A stretch of 64,000 bases of DNA from Paenisporosarcina sp. FSL H8-0542. GTDB taxonomy: Bacteria > Bacillota > Bacilli > Bacillales_A > Planococcaceae. The stretch is from contig NZ_CP152050.1 in the NCBI RefSeq assembly GCF_038632915.1, positions 3,131,001 through 3,195,000 on the forward strand, in the 5' to 3' direction. Shown here piece after piece: positions 56,711 to 64,000 of this stretch. The position numbers were made by a program, and so were the translations under genes. Below the pieces are notes generated by a model. It was given only the letters and a program-made list of their open reading frames with translations. It had not been told where the DNA came from and did no database searches. Position 1 is the stretch's first letter, and each line of letters begins with the position of its first letter.

Positions 56711-57270
56711 TTAGATTCCTGGTATTGTTCTGAGATGATGAAATCATCTTCCATTAGAACATAAGGATGGGTTTCCATCAAAATCTTTTTAATATAGTCT
56801 GGCATTCTCTTTCCTTCGTACGCACAAATTAATGGAAACGACAGCTGATTTACAGCTTCGTCTACTATTTTCTCAAAATCTTCTATGAGATGCAGGGGCT
56901 CTTCCATAGTTGCCCACTCCACATGCGCCCACGAACGGAAGGAGATATTATTGTCCACGTAGGGCTGTACTGTTTTATTAAAGTAATCCGTGATTGCAGG
57001 AGGATGATAACTGCCACTAGAAAAATAAAAATCGAAGCTGTTTACAAAGTGAATGAACTCCATTTGTTCTTTCGTTAACTGTCTGCTCAGCTCTTTGTGA
57101 ATAATAGGGTAAAGACGGGCATTTTCAATAATAATTATGTAATCTCCTGCCGCAATACCATCTAGTATAAAATTCAAAATCTGTTTATGGTAATTATCCA
57201 TGCCATTGTATGAATACAGTACATGCACATTCCTTTGGTCCTCAAACAACTGATTCATTTTACTTTTCAT
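56701..57270 (-). CDS. MEDS-domain protein
   Basis: 189 residues. HVLYSYNGMDNYHKQILNFILDGIAAGDYIIIIENARLYPII at the N-terminus and FRSWAHVEWATMEEP plus LSFPLICAYEGKRMPDYIKKILMETHPYVLMEDDFI are characteristic of the MEDS sensory domain (DcmR-type; RecA-like fold without obvious ATPase motifs). In other bacteria it senses metabolites and accompanies histidine kinases; here it stands alone. GAAGGA before the ATG. Confidence 0.82.
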   Translation of the reverse strand: MKSKMNQLFEDQRNVHVLYSYNGMDNYHKQILNFILDGIAAGDYIIIIENARLYPIIHKELSRQLTKEQMEFIHFVNSFDFYFSSGSYHPPAITDYFNKTVQPYVDNNISFRSWAHVEWATMEEPLHLIEDFEKIVDEAVNQLSFPLICAYEGKRMPDYIKKILMETHPYVLMEDDFIISEQYQESNKK

Positions 57271-57391
57271 GTAATCATTCCTTCTCTTCTGTATCTCCTT
57301 AATTATACTAGAATTATGTAAATGAGGTATATCAAGAATTTCCAGTTACATTCACGAGGACCATTCGTCTAGGTACGTTAGATTGATTTAT

Positions 57392-58102
57392 TCAATGTAC
57401 ATTGTTTCTGTCTTTATCTCCTGCAATCTTCAGGTACTGAACGTGCCATTCTTCAGTCACCGTGCTTATACTTACACCAATAAATCCTTCGTTTAAAAGT
57501 CGTTGCTGCGTGGCGGTGTCTGACATCGGAATCAACCTCTCTTCAGACGACTGAACATCATTTTGCTCATCTTTGAACGTTTTCATAAACACATATCGAA
57601 GTTTGCCACCATATTTTTGGCTCATGGCCACAATATGAAGACCCAGTACAAATTTATCCTTTAGGCTAGGAATGTTAAACGGCGCAACTGTTGAACAAAC
57701 ATAATCGTATCGAGAGCGATCGATGGCGCCCATTACAATCTTCCCCATTTGAAGCTGAAGACCTTTTCCACGATAGTCTGGGTGAACGATGGATAGTTCC
57801 AAATAAATGACTCGACTTAATGCCCCCAATGATAGACCCGCATCTAACCCTAAGTGGTCTCCATCAATGAATGGCATCAGCAACGCGCGGAAAGCAACCA
57901 GTTTTTGTCCTTCAAACAACCCAACTATTAACCCGTTACCATTCAAAATAAATTCAAATTCAGATCGAGATAATGGTTGTAGCGTATCTGAAGAAGCCAT
58001 ATGTTTTTTTGCAAGTAGCTGCAGCTCCAACATGTTTGGCAAGTCATGATGCTCCAAGACTTTAGGTGAGAATACCATTGAATCTATAATGATTGGTTCC
58101 AT
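57392..58102 (-). CDS. GNAT-family acetyltransferase
   Basis: 236 residues. Motif A is YLELSIVHPDYRGKGLQLQMGKIVM (R-G-K-G), with VGLFEGQKLVAFRALLMPF as the preceding strand; C-terminal strands are extended by about 60 residues. This long subtype is seen in Bacillus but has no assigned substrate. Monocistronic. Confidence 0.85.
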   Translation of the reverse strand: MEPIIIDSMVFSPKVLEHHDLPNMLELQLLAKKHMASSDTLQPLSRSEFEFILNGNGLIVGLFEGQKLVAFRALLMPFIDGDHLGLDAGLSLGALSRVIYLELSIVHPDYRGKGLQLQMGKIVMGAIDRSRYDYVCSTVAPFNIPSLKDKFVLGLHIVAMSQKYGGKLRYVFMKTFKDEQNDVQSSEERLIPMSDTATQQRLLNEGFIGVSISTVTEEWHVQYLKIAGDKDRNNVH

Positions 58103-58250
58103 TAGTTGATCACCGCTTTCTTTTGAGTTGAACTAAAATTTATTCCTGAATTAGCTATATTCATTGTTTATGTGCTTGCCCCAATACCGCATGGTACGAT
58201 GTAGACACAATTAATAAGATTAGTATTATCTTTCTTAAAGGAGATTTGAA

Positions 58251-58547
58251 ATGATGGACCAAAAAACTATGACCGACTACATCATCCAAAAATATCAAGA
58301 AGACGAACATGTGATGATTCAACTATTTGTGCAATGGTGTCAAAACTATGAGATTGACCCTTTATCTTTATATCAAAAAGCATACCCTACCCAAGGTGCC
58401 AATGAAACTTTGAAATCAATCATCGAAAACAACGAACCAATAGATTTGGACATTGATTCAGGCACACTTATTGAGATTCTTCAAATGTTTGGGAACGATG
58501 ATCTCGCATTTATGGTGTCTGAAGAGGCTAATAAGCTTAAAAAGTGA
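58251..58547 (+). CDS. Small hypothetical protein
   Basis: 98 residues, acidic, soluble, with helical segments: DYIIQKYQEDEHVMIQLFVQWCQNYEID and SGTLIEILQMFGNDDLAFMVSEEANKLKK. No family recognised. AAGGAG is 7 nt before ATG 58251, so it is likely real; a second in-frame ATG follows one codon later. Confidence 0.72.
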   Translation: MMDQKTMTDYIIQKYQEDEHVMIQLFVQWCQNYEIDPLSLYQKAYPTQGANETLKSIIENNEPIDLDIDSGTLIEILQMFGNDDLAFMVSEEANKLKK

Positions 58548-58636
58548 AAGTGATGCAAGAAATTACCAAATATTTTACCATTCTAACTAACCTCCCTCTT
58601 TTTCCAACTAAAGAAGTGTATCCTTCAATTGTAAAA

Positions 58637-58676
58637 ACGAAAAACCCCGTTCATCCAGAGATGTACGGGATTCTAT
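58637..58676 (-). terminator. Rho-independent terminator
   Basis: Minus-strand CCCGT..ACGGG stem in TCCCGTACATC...GGATGAACGGGGTTTTT, after fumC. Confidence 0.85.
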
Positions 58677-58681
58677 CTTAC

Positions 58682-60064
58682 TTATCGAATCATTTTCGAA
58701 GGGTCTACAATTCGATCGAACTCTTCTTCCGTCAGTAGTCCACTTTGAAGCGCGGCTTCTTTCAGCGTACTGCCAGATTCATGTGCCTGCTTGGCAATTT
58801 TCGCTGCGTTTTCATAGCCAATATGCGGATTAAGAGCAGTGACCAACATCAACGAATTGCTCACATGGTGGGAAAGCTGTTCCACATTTGGCTGAATGCC
58901 AACTACGCAATGGTCATGGAAGCTTCTCACACTGTCACTAAGCAATCTCACGGATTGCATAAAGTTATAGAAAATGACGGGTTTAAAAACATTCAACTCA
59001 AAGTTACCTTGGCTTGCTGCGAAACCAATTGTCGCATCATTACCCATTACTTGTGTAGTAACCATCGTTAGCGCTTCACTTTGTGTCGGGTTCACTTTAC
59101 CAGGCATAATCGAACTTCCCGGTTCGTTAGCAGGAATGGTAATTTCACCGATTCCGCTACGAGGTCCACTTGCTAACCAACGAACGTCATTCGCAATCTT
59201 CATTAGATCTGCAGCCAGTGCCTTAAGTGCGCCATGCGCATACACAAGTTGATCATGACTGGTCAAGGCGTGGAATTTATTCGCTGACGACACAAAATTC
59301 AAACCAGTCTCCCCGCTCACTTCAGTCGCCACACGTTCACCGAATTCCGCATGTGCATTGATGCCAGTTCCGACGGCTGTCCCTCCTATGGCAAGCTCGC
59401 CCACATGAACAATGCTTTCACGAATCATCTCTTCGCTTTTAACGACCATGTGTTTCCACCCACTGATTTCCTGACCTAAGGTTAATGGTGTGGCATCTTG
59501 CAAATGCGTTCTGCCGATTTTAATAATATCTTTAAATTCATTTTCTTGTTTCTCGAAGGTTTGTTTTAAACGAGCTATTTCTGGTAATAACATGGTCTGC
59601 AGTACTTCCACTGCCGCAATATGCATAGCTGTCGGGAAGGTGTCATTCGAGCTTTGCGATTTGTTCACATCATCATTTGGATGGAGTAATTCTTCACTAC
59701 CGGTTTCTTTCAACAACTGATTCCCTCGATGGGCAATCACTTCATTCACATTCATATTCGATTGTGTACCGCTCCCAGTCTGCCAAACGACTAATGGAAA
59801 ATGTTCATCCCACTTACCTTCCCGTATTTCTGAAGCTGCACGAGAAATCGCCTGCATCTTCCCTTCACTCAAGGTGCCTAAATCAAAATTAACTTTTGCA
59901 GCTGCTTTCTTCAATACGGCAAATGCATAAATTAATTCAATGGGCATCAATTCGGTGCCAATCGCAAAATTCTCTTTGCTGCGTTGCGTCTGTGCACCCC
60001 ACATTTTATCAACGGGTACTTGAATTTCCCCAATGGAATCGTGCTCTATTCGAAATTTAGTCAT
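58682..60064 (-). CDS. fumC: Class II fumarate hydratase FumC
   Basis: 460 residues. Signature [34 protein letters not shown] and [16 protein letters not shown] are those of FumC, with the catalytic Ser in the mobile SSIMPGK loop. It is the TCA cycle fumarase (B. subtilis CitG). Distinguished from aspartase by [10 protein letters not shown] and by FSHHVG-like [21 protein letters not shown]. Monocistronic with its own terminator; the upstream 60065-60296 interval holds only A/T-rich sequence and no gene. Confidence 0.95.
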   Translation of the reverse strand: MTKFRIEHDSIGEIQVPVDKMWGAQTQRSKENFAIGTELMPIELIYAFAVLKKAAAKVNFDLGTLSEGKMQAISRAASEIREGKWDEHFPLVVWQTGSGTQSNMNVNEVIAHRGNQLLKETGSEELLHPNDDVNKSQSSNDTFPTAMHIAAVEVLQTMLLPEIARLKQTFEKQENEFKDIIKIGRTHLQDATPLTLGQEISGWKHMVVKSEEMIRESIVHVGELAIGGTAVGTGINAHAEFGERVATEVSGETGLNFVSSANKFHALTSHDQLVYAHGALKALAADLMKIANDVRWLASGPRSGIGEITIPANEPGSSIMPGKVNPTQSEALTMVTTQVMGNDATIGFAASQGNFELNVFKPVIFYNFMQSVRLLSDSVRSFHDHCVVGIQPNVEQLSHHVSNSLMLVTALNPHIGYENAAKIAKQAHESGSTLKEAALQSGLLTEEEFDRIVDPSKMIR

Positions 60065-60300
60065 GTTGAATACTCCTCCTTTGAGTAAGTTTAAAGAAAA
60101 AGGATTTAAAAATTCAAATATTTCAACTTAAAGCATTCGCATATTCTCTACAATACATACGCTTTTCTTAACATGAATAATAGTTTGTCACACGAAATGA
60201 ACTAAAATTATTAAGTTCAGTAGATGATGTGTTTTGGAACAGTACTAGTTCCTATCTTTATTAAATAATCTAATGGAGCAAAATTAGCATTATGCAATTA

Positions 60301-60430
60301 AAAAGACATCCAATTAAATTGTCTAATTGGATGTCTTTTTTCGTTGGGATCAATTTATTGTAGCAAGTTCAGGAATTGACTTGTCCGTCCTTCTTTTGGA
60401 TTTGAGAACATGTCTATTGGTTTGCTACGC
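60301..60430. repeat. Direct-repeat copy 1: duplicated tcyC 3' end plus terminator
   Basis: Holds a terminator (AAAGACATCCAATTA.. / ..TAATTGGATGTCTTTT, 60301-60340) and on the minus strand a 25-codon tail [24 protein letters not shown]-stop starting right at the stop codon of the pentapeptide gene. The equivalent of tcyC reads [24 protein letters not shown]. By eye about 85-90 percent identical to 61493-61626. Confidence 0.85.
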
Positions 60431-61294
60431 CTAGTCAGTCCAATGAGATGAGCGTTTCAAGTATGAAGGTAAAATTGTTTCTTTGTCACCTTTAGCAGAG
60501 TTAATTTGCATTTGCGTTAGAAACATACTTGTTGAAAGATTCGCACCACTTAAATCTGCATCACGTAAATCAGTACCAATGAAATCGACACCTCTTAAAT
60601 CCGTATTTTGCAAATCTGCTGCAATTAAATATGCTCCCCTCAAATCAGTCGCTCTTAAATCTTTTCCTTTTAACTTTTTCCCAATCCAATCGATTCCTCT
60701 AAAGTCATGTTTTCGTGTATTCTTAGCACCGAAAAACTTTAATATTAATTCATTCCTAATATACTTACTAGATTCTAAAAGTAATTCATTTACAGGCAGT
60801 CGATAAGTATTTATATCTAATAATAATAATGCATCAGCATCAAGCCGCGTTAAACTCTCTAATTGAACTAATTGTAAATTCAGTTTAACTGTTAACGTAT
60901 GTGAAACCTTGTAGGATAATGCTTCTGCAATATACGCAATCATTTCGTACAGTTGCTCCATAATTGGAAATACACGAAACATTTTCTCGCCAACTTCAGG
61001 ATTTTCTCGCCAGTCTATTCCATTGAAAGTATCTTGAGAAACCTTTTGTCCAGCTCCTAAGCAATCGAATACTGTACACCCTTTAAATCCATTTTCTCTA
61101 AGACTACTGTGAATTTGACAACGGTAATCTGACTTTAAATTAGGGCAAGGTATTCCAGATGCTTTATTAATTGCAAAATCACTTGATGCAATAATATTTA
61201 GAGCTGTGCAACATAGACCAAAACAGTTTGTACAATCTGCTTGCAGACTCTCTCTAATTTCTTTAGCCGTTGCTAATCTTTTATCTCCAGACAT
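60431..61294 (-). CDS. Pentapeptide-repeat protein with Cys-rich N-terminal domain
   Basis: 287 residues. The N-terminal part is rich in Cys: DCTNCFGLCCTALNII, a GIPCPNL motif, YRCQIHSSLRENGFKGCTVFDCLGAGQ; the pattern could bind a metal or be oxidised. After a helical linker, A(D/N)Lxx pentapeptide repeats (about residues 196-257: KDLRATDLRGAYLIAADLQNTDLRGVDF ... ADLSGANLS) form a right-handed beta helix. Such proteins include Qnr-type gyrase protectors, but function here is unknown. Related proteins with the same Cys domain occur in Streptomyces. It sits between direct repeats of the tcyC 3' end, suggesting acquisition. Confidence 0.85.
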   Translation of the reverse strand: MSGDKRLATAKEIRESLQADCTNCFGLCCTALNIIASSDFAINKASGIPCPNLKSDYRCQIHSSLRENGFKGCTVFDCLGAGQKVSQDTFNGIDWRENPEVGEKMFRVFPIMEQLYEMIAYIAEALSYKVSHTLTVKLNLQLVQLESLTRLDADALLLLDINTYRLPVNELLLESSKYIRNELILKFFGAKNTRKHDFRGIDWIGKKLKGKDLRATDLRGAYLIAADLQNTDLRGVDFIGTDLRDADLSGANLSTSMFLTQMQINSAKGDKETILPSYLKRSSHWTD

Positions 61295-61492
61295 TTCTCA
61301 CACCTCGTAATTTTTATATCTTCCACACCAACATTTTATAGACAAGTAACTGATTAAAAATAGATTGCATTCTCTTAGTGGTTAGCAAGATTTTCAATGG
61401 AATTTCACTATAATTTAACATTATTTTCTTAAAATGAGTAGCCTCTATTTAAAAACGGATTGAAAGATTTTTAACAAAGTTCATTATTATAA

Positions 61493-61626
61493 AAAAGACA
61501 TCCAATTAGACTGTCTAATTGGATGTCTTTTTACGTTGAATCAATCTCTTTTATTGAAGCAAGTTCAGGAATTGTCTTGTCCGTTCTTCTTTTGGATTTG
61601 TAAACATGTCGATTGGTTTGCTGCGC
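61493..61626. repeat. Direct-repeat copy 2: genuine tcyC 3' end plus terminator
   Basis: Terminator AAAAAGACATCCAATTAGAC / GTCTAATTGGATGTCTTTTT (61494-61533), followed by the last 25 codons of tcyC on the minus strand. Pairs with 60301-60430; the two bracket the pentapeptide gene. Confidence 0.85.
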
Positions 61627-62285
61627 TCGATAATTTTACCTTGATCCATAAAGATGACTTCGTCCGCCACGTCGTTGGCAAATCGCATTTCATGAGTTAC
61701 TACTACCATTGTGATGCCTTCGCCAGCTAAATCTTTCATCACTTGCAATACTTCCCCAACTAACTCGGGATCCAGTGCAGAGGTCGGTTCATCAAACAGC
61801 ATCACTTTCGGTTCGAGCGCCAGCGCTCTGGCGATACCTACACGTTGCTGTTGACCACCTGAAAGTTGATGGGGATAGAAATCAAGCTTGTCCCCTAGAC
61901 CCACCTTAATCAATAACTGCTCTGCCTTTTTACGCGCTTCTGCTTTTGACAGTTTCTTCACAGTAACGGGACCTTCCATTACGTTTTGAATGGCTGTCAT
62001 ATGTGGAAACAAGTTATAGTGCTGGAAAACCATCGCTGACTTTCTTCTAAATAGATCAATCGTTCTTTTAGGGACAGATTTCGAGAAATCCGCCGTCTGG
62101 TCATCGATTGTAATACTGCCTGAAGTCGGAACTTCCAATATATTTAAGCATCGAAGCAATGTCGTCTTGCCTGATCCAGAAGGGCCAATAACCACAATAA
62201 CTTCGCCTTTATTAACTTGCAGGTCGATTCCTTTTAAAACTTCTAGATCGCCAAATTGTTTTTTTAATCCATTTATTGAAATCAT
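61551..62285 (-). CDS. tcyC: Cystine ABC transporter ATP-binding protein (TcyC-like)
   Basis: 244 residues, polar amino acid ATPase: Walker [11 protein letters not shown]-loop [14 protein letters not shown], signature [16 protein letters not shown], Walker [15 protein letters not shown], switch His [32 protein letters not shown] is the usual GlnQ-family insert. Last gene of tcyABC. AGGAGT before the ATG. Its final 25 codons and terminator are duplicated downstream of the next gene. Confidence 0.92.
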   Translation of the reverse strand: MISINGLKKQFGDLEVLKGIDLQVNKGEVIVVIGPSGSGKTTLLRCLNILEVPTSGSITIDDQTADFSKSVPKRTIDLFRRKSAMVFQHYNLFPHMTAIQNVMEGPVTVKKLSKAEARKKAEQLLIKVGLGDKLDFYPHQLSGGQQQRVGIARALALEPKVMLFDEPTSALDPELVGEVLQVMKDLAGEGITMVVVTHEMRFANDVADEVIFMDQGKIIERSKPIDMFTNPKEERTRQFLNLLQ

Positions 62286-62311
62286 CTCTTACTCCTTTCT
62301 TCATCCTTTTG

Positions 62312-63013
62312 TTATCTCGATACATAGCGATCGAAGCGATGTTCCAGTCGACCTTGGATAAGCGAAAGGAAGAAACAAATAATCCAATAAAGAATCGCTA
62401 CTTCTGTATATAACAGTAAAACTTCATAATTTGTTGCCGCAATTTCCTGGGCTCTTCTGAACATTTCCGTTACGAGAATCAGAGATGCCAATGATGTATC
62501 TTTTACCAAACTGATGAATGTATTCGACAGTGGTGGAATGGACACACGGGTTGCTTGTGGCAAAATCACGCGCTTCAAAGTTTGAGAGTAAGACATCCCA
62601 ATCATATGTGCAGCTTCCCACTGACCTTTAGGTATAGAGAGAATGGCCGCACGAATTACTTCTGAAGCATAGGCGCCAACGTTTAAGGAAAATCCGATTA
62701 CCGCTGCTGGAAATGGATCAATGACAATTCCTACAGAACCCAATCCATAAAATAAAATGAACAACTGTACCAATAATGGCGTACCGCGAATCGCAGACAC
62801 GTAAAAACGGGCAATCCATTGAAACGGCTTAACGGTCGAGATTCTCCCCAATGCCGTCAGTATGGCTAACGCAAGTCCTAATATAAAGGAGATTAAAGAC
62901 AATGGAAGCGTATATACAACAGCCCCCTCCAGCAAAGGCAGGAGGGATGATTGCGCGATATCTAGATAGCGCTCCATTTTTTCAGGGTCGACGAAAAAAC
63001 TATTCCAAGACAT
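62312..63013 (-). CDS. tcyB: Cystine ABC transporter permease (TcyB-like)
   Basis: About 233 residues, five membrane segments, HisM/GlnP-type EAA loop: GMSYSQTLKRVILPQATRVSIPPLSNTFISLVKDTSLAS. SAIRGTPLLVQLFILFYGL marks the polar amino acid permease family. The start is inside the end of tcyA (14-bp overlap), so translation is coupled; the longer frame to 63061 would extend further into tcyA. Confidence 0.92.
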   Translation of the reverse strand: MSWNSFFVDPEKMERYLDIAQSSLLPLLEGAVVYTLPLSLISFILGLALAILTALGRISTVKPFQWIARFYVSAIRGTPLLVQLFILFYGLGSVGIVIDPFPAAVIGFSLNVGAYASEVIRAAILSIPKGQWEAAHMIGMSYSQTLKRVILPQATRVSIPPLSNTFISLVKDTSLASLILVTEMFRRAQEIAATNYEVLLLYTEVAILYWIICFFLSLIQGRLEHRFDRYVSR

Positions 63014-63821
63014 TTTCGCCGAACCATTTTTCCGAGATTTCGTCGTACGTGCCGTCTTCAATCATTTCGTTCAAGGCTTTGTTTACAGCCTCCACTAAAG
63101 TTTCATTACCTTTGCGGAACATTAATCCACTTTGAGCCACGTCGTCTGCTTCATCTACAATTTGAATTTTTGCATTCGGTTTTTGTTTTTGGAAATCCAA
63201 AACGGAAAGTTTATCATTAATCGTTGCATCTACACGTTGAGAGTTCAACAATTCAATTGCTTGGTTAAATCCATCTATGCCTACCAATTCTGCACCATAA
63301 GATTTAGCGAGTTCAGCATAGTTACTTGTTAATGACTGCGCTGATTTCAGCCCTTTAAGATCTTCAAAGCTTTTTACTTCTTTGTTATCTGCATGTGTCA
63401 CTAGTACAGCTGCTGAAGAAATATACGGCTCCGAGAAATCATATTTCGCTAGTCGTTCTTCTTTAATTCCTACTTGGTTAGCTATCATGTCAAAACGTTT
63501 AGAATCTAAACCTGCGAACATTGCATCCCACTGTGTTTCCATGAATTTCGGTTCCACGCCTAGACGTGATGCGATTTCTTCAGCAATTTCTACGTCAAAT
63601 CCAGTTAACTTACCACTTTCATCATGGTATGTGAATGGTGGGTAAGTTCCTTCAGTACCAATTAATAATTCCCCATCTTTTTTCACTTTCGCTAACAAAT
63701 CGCTTTCAGATGAACTTGTGTTCTTTTCATCTTTAGATGCGTTATCGTCCTTCGAACCGCAAGCTGATAGCATAAAGACTGCCGTAAGTAGCAGTGCTAA
63801 TAATGTAGTTAATTTCTTCAT
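63000..63821 (-). CDS. tcyA: Cystine ABC transporter substrate-binding lipoprotein (TcyA-like)
   Basis: 273 residues. Lipobox LSAC. The mature sequence follows B. subtilis TcyA closely: LLIGTEGTYPPFTYHD, SGKLTGFDVEIAEEIASRLGV, ETQWDAMFAGLDSKRFDMIANQVG, KSAQSLTSNYAELAKSYGAE and EISEKWFGENV. It captures L-cystine for uptake, a major sulfur source. First gene of the operon, with AGGAGG upstream and a promoter at 63868-63896. Confidence 0.93.
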   Translation of the reverse strand: MKKLTTLLALLLTAVFMLSACGSKDDNASKDEKNTSSSESDLLAKVKKDGELLIGTEGTYPPFTYHDESGKLTGFDVEIAEEIASRLGVEPKFMETQWDAMFAGLDSKRFDMIANQVGIKEERLAKYDFSEPYISSAAVLVTHADNKEVKSFEDLKGLKSAQSLTSNYAELAKSYGAELVGIDGFNQAIELLNSQRVDATINDKLSVLDFQKQKPNAKIQIVDEADDVAQSGLMFRKGNETLVEAVNKALNEMIEDGTYDEISEKWFGENVLE

Positions 63822-63867
63822 TTTTATTAATTCCTCCTAATTCATATAGACTTACTTGGTATTACTA

Positions 63868-63896
63868 ATCTTATAACATCGGATTAATTGCGTCAA
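63868..63896 (-). promoter_or_regulatory. Promoter of tcyABC
   Basis: On the minus strand TTGACG (63891-63896), 17 bp, TAAGAT (63868-63873). No S-box or T-box leader is visible between it and the start codon; control by a CymR-type repressor is possible but not shown. Confidence 0.6.
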
Positions 63897-64000
63897 AACA
63901 AAAATCTCAGTGCATTAAAACGCGAATAATTAAGAATTATCTCATTAATTCTGTCTCTTACTATGATGATGGAAATGAACCATTTCTATCCTGCTTTTTT

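Noticed and set aside
58544-58738. 64-codon plus-strand frame overlapping the small gene at 58251
   Set aside because: Crosses the fumC terminator and 3' end; start codon has no proper ribosome site.
63822-64000. S-box or T-box leader before tcyA
   Set aside because: Only a simple promoter is visible; no conserved T-box or S-box sequence and no antiterminator pair.
1-64000. tRNA, rRNA, prophage or insertion sequence
   Set aside because: No cloverleaf, rRNA-like sequence, transposase or integrase motif was seen on either strand.

Overview
The window reads as chromosomal DNA of an aerobic, endospore-forming member of the Bacillales. GC content is low to moderate by eye (about 40 percent, not computed). 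Supporting genes are a complete gerA-type spore germination operon (gerAA, gerAB, gerAC order), a bacilliredoxin (YtxJ), a des-desK-desR cold-membrane operon, relatives of YvbH, YusW, YqxD and YpzG, and cystine transporter genes close to TcyABC. Within the order, a Sporosarcina-like Planococcaceae is my guess rather than something proven. There is no rRNA, tRNA, CRISPR array, transposase or prophage. Most genes lie on the minus strand, suggesting that strand is leading here. Nearly every transcription unit ends in a clear hairpin terminator.

Layout: 0.1-6.6 kb holds small enzymes and regulators, including a DNA-binding protein fused to a degenerate F1-ATPase beta-like core (2279-3319). 6.6-10 kb is a two-gene ATP-grasp / alpha-E-transglutaminase unit. 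10-14 kb holds a TerC-type metal exporter and an SsuABC-like ABC importer with an unusual 21-bp phased repeat in front of it. 14-23.5 kb has a K+ channel, a PAP2 phosphatase, acetyltransferases, an ABC-2 exporter, an SRAP protein and an MFS-MarR pair with a perfect operator palindrome. 23.5-27.3 kb is the ger operon. 27.4-35 kb has catE, two low-complexity probable spore-surface proteins preceded by matching sigma-K-like promoters, a methionyl-tRNA synthetase remnant, a drug exporter, recQ and a hemolysin III homologue. 35-49 kb has an M48 protease with ankyrin repeats, hydrolases, topB, an alanyl-tRNA editing protein, a Ca2+/H+ antiporter, a reductase, an amidohydrolase and a squalene/phytoene synthase. 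49-58 kb has small proteins, a glutamate dehydrogenase, the des-desKR thermosensor operon and a MEDS-domain protein. 58-64 kb has fumC and a tcyABC cystine importer, with a pentapeptide-repeat gene between them.

The least ordinary items are: the helix-turn-helix/F1-beta-like fusion with its own palindromic operators; a pentapeptide-repeat gene bracketed by about 130-bp direct repeats that duplicate the 3' end and terminator of tcyC; a family of intergenic hairpins in which a stem base pair has changed on both sides; several 21-bp-periodic arrays; a cluster of DnaA boxes away from any origin gene; and decayed tails of metS and rbsB-like genes.

Starts were chosen from Shine-Dalgarno spacing, so several differ from the longest open frame. 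All homology statements come from reading motifs, not from a database search.
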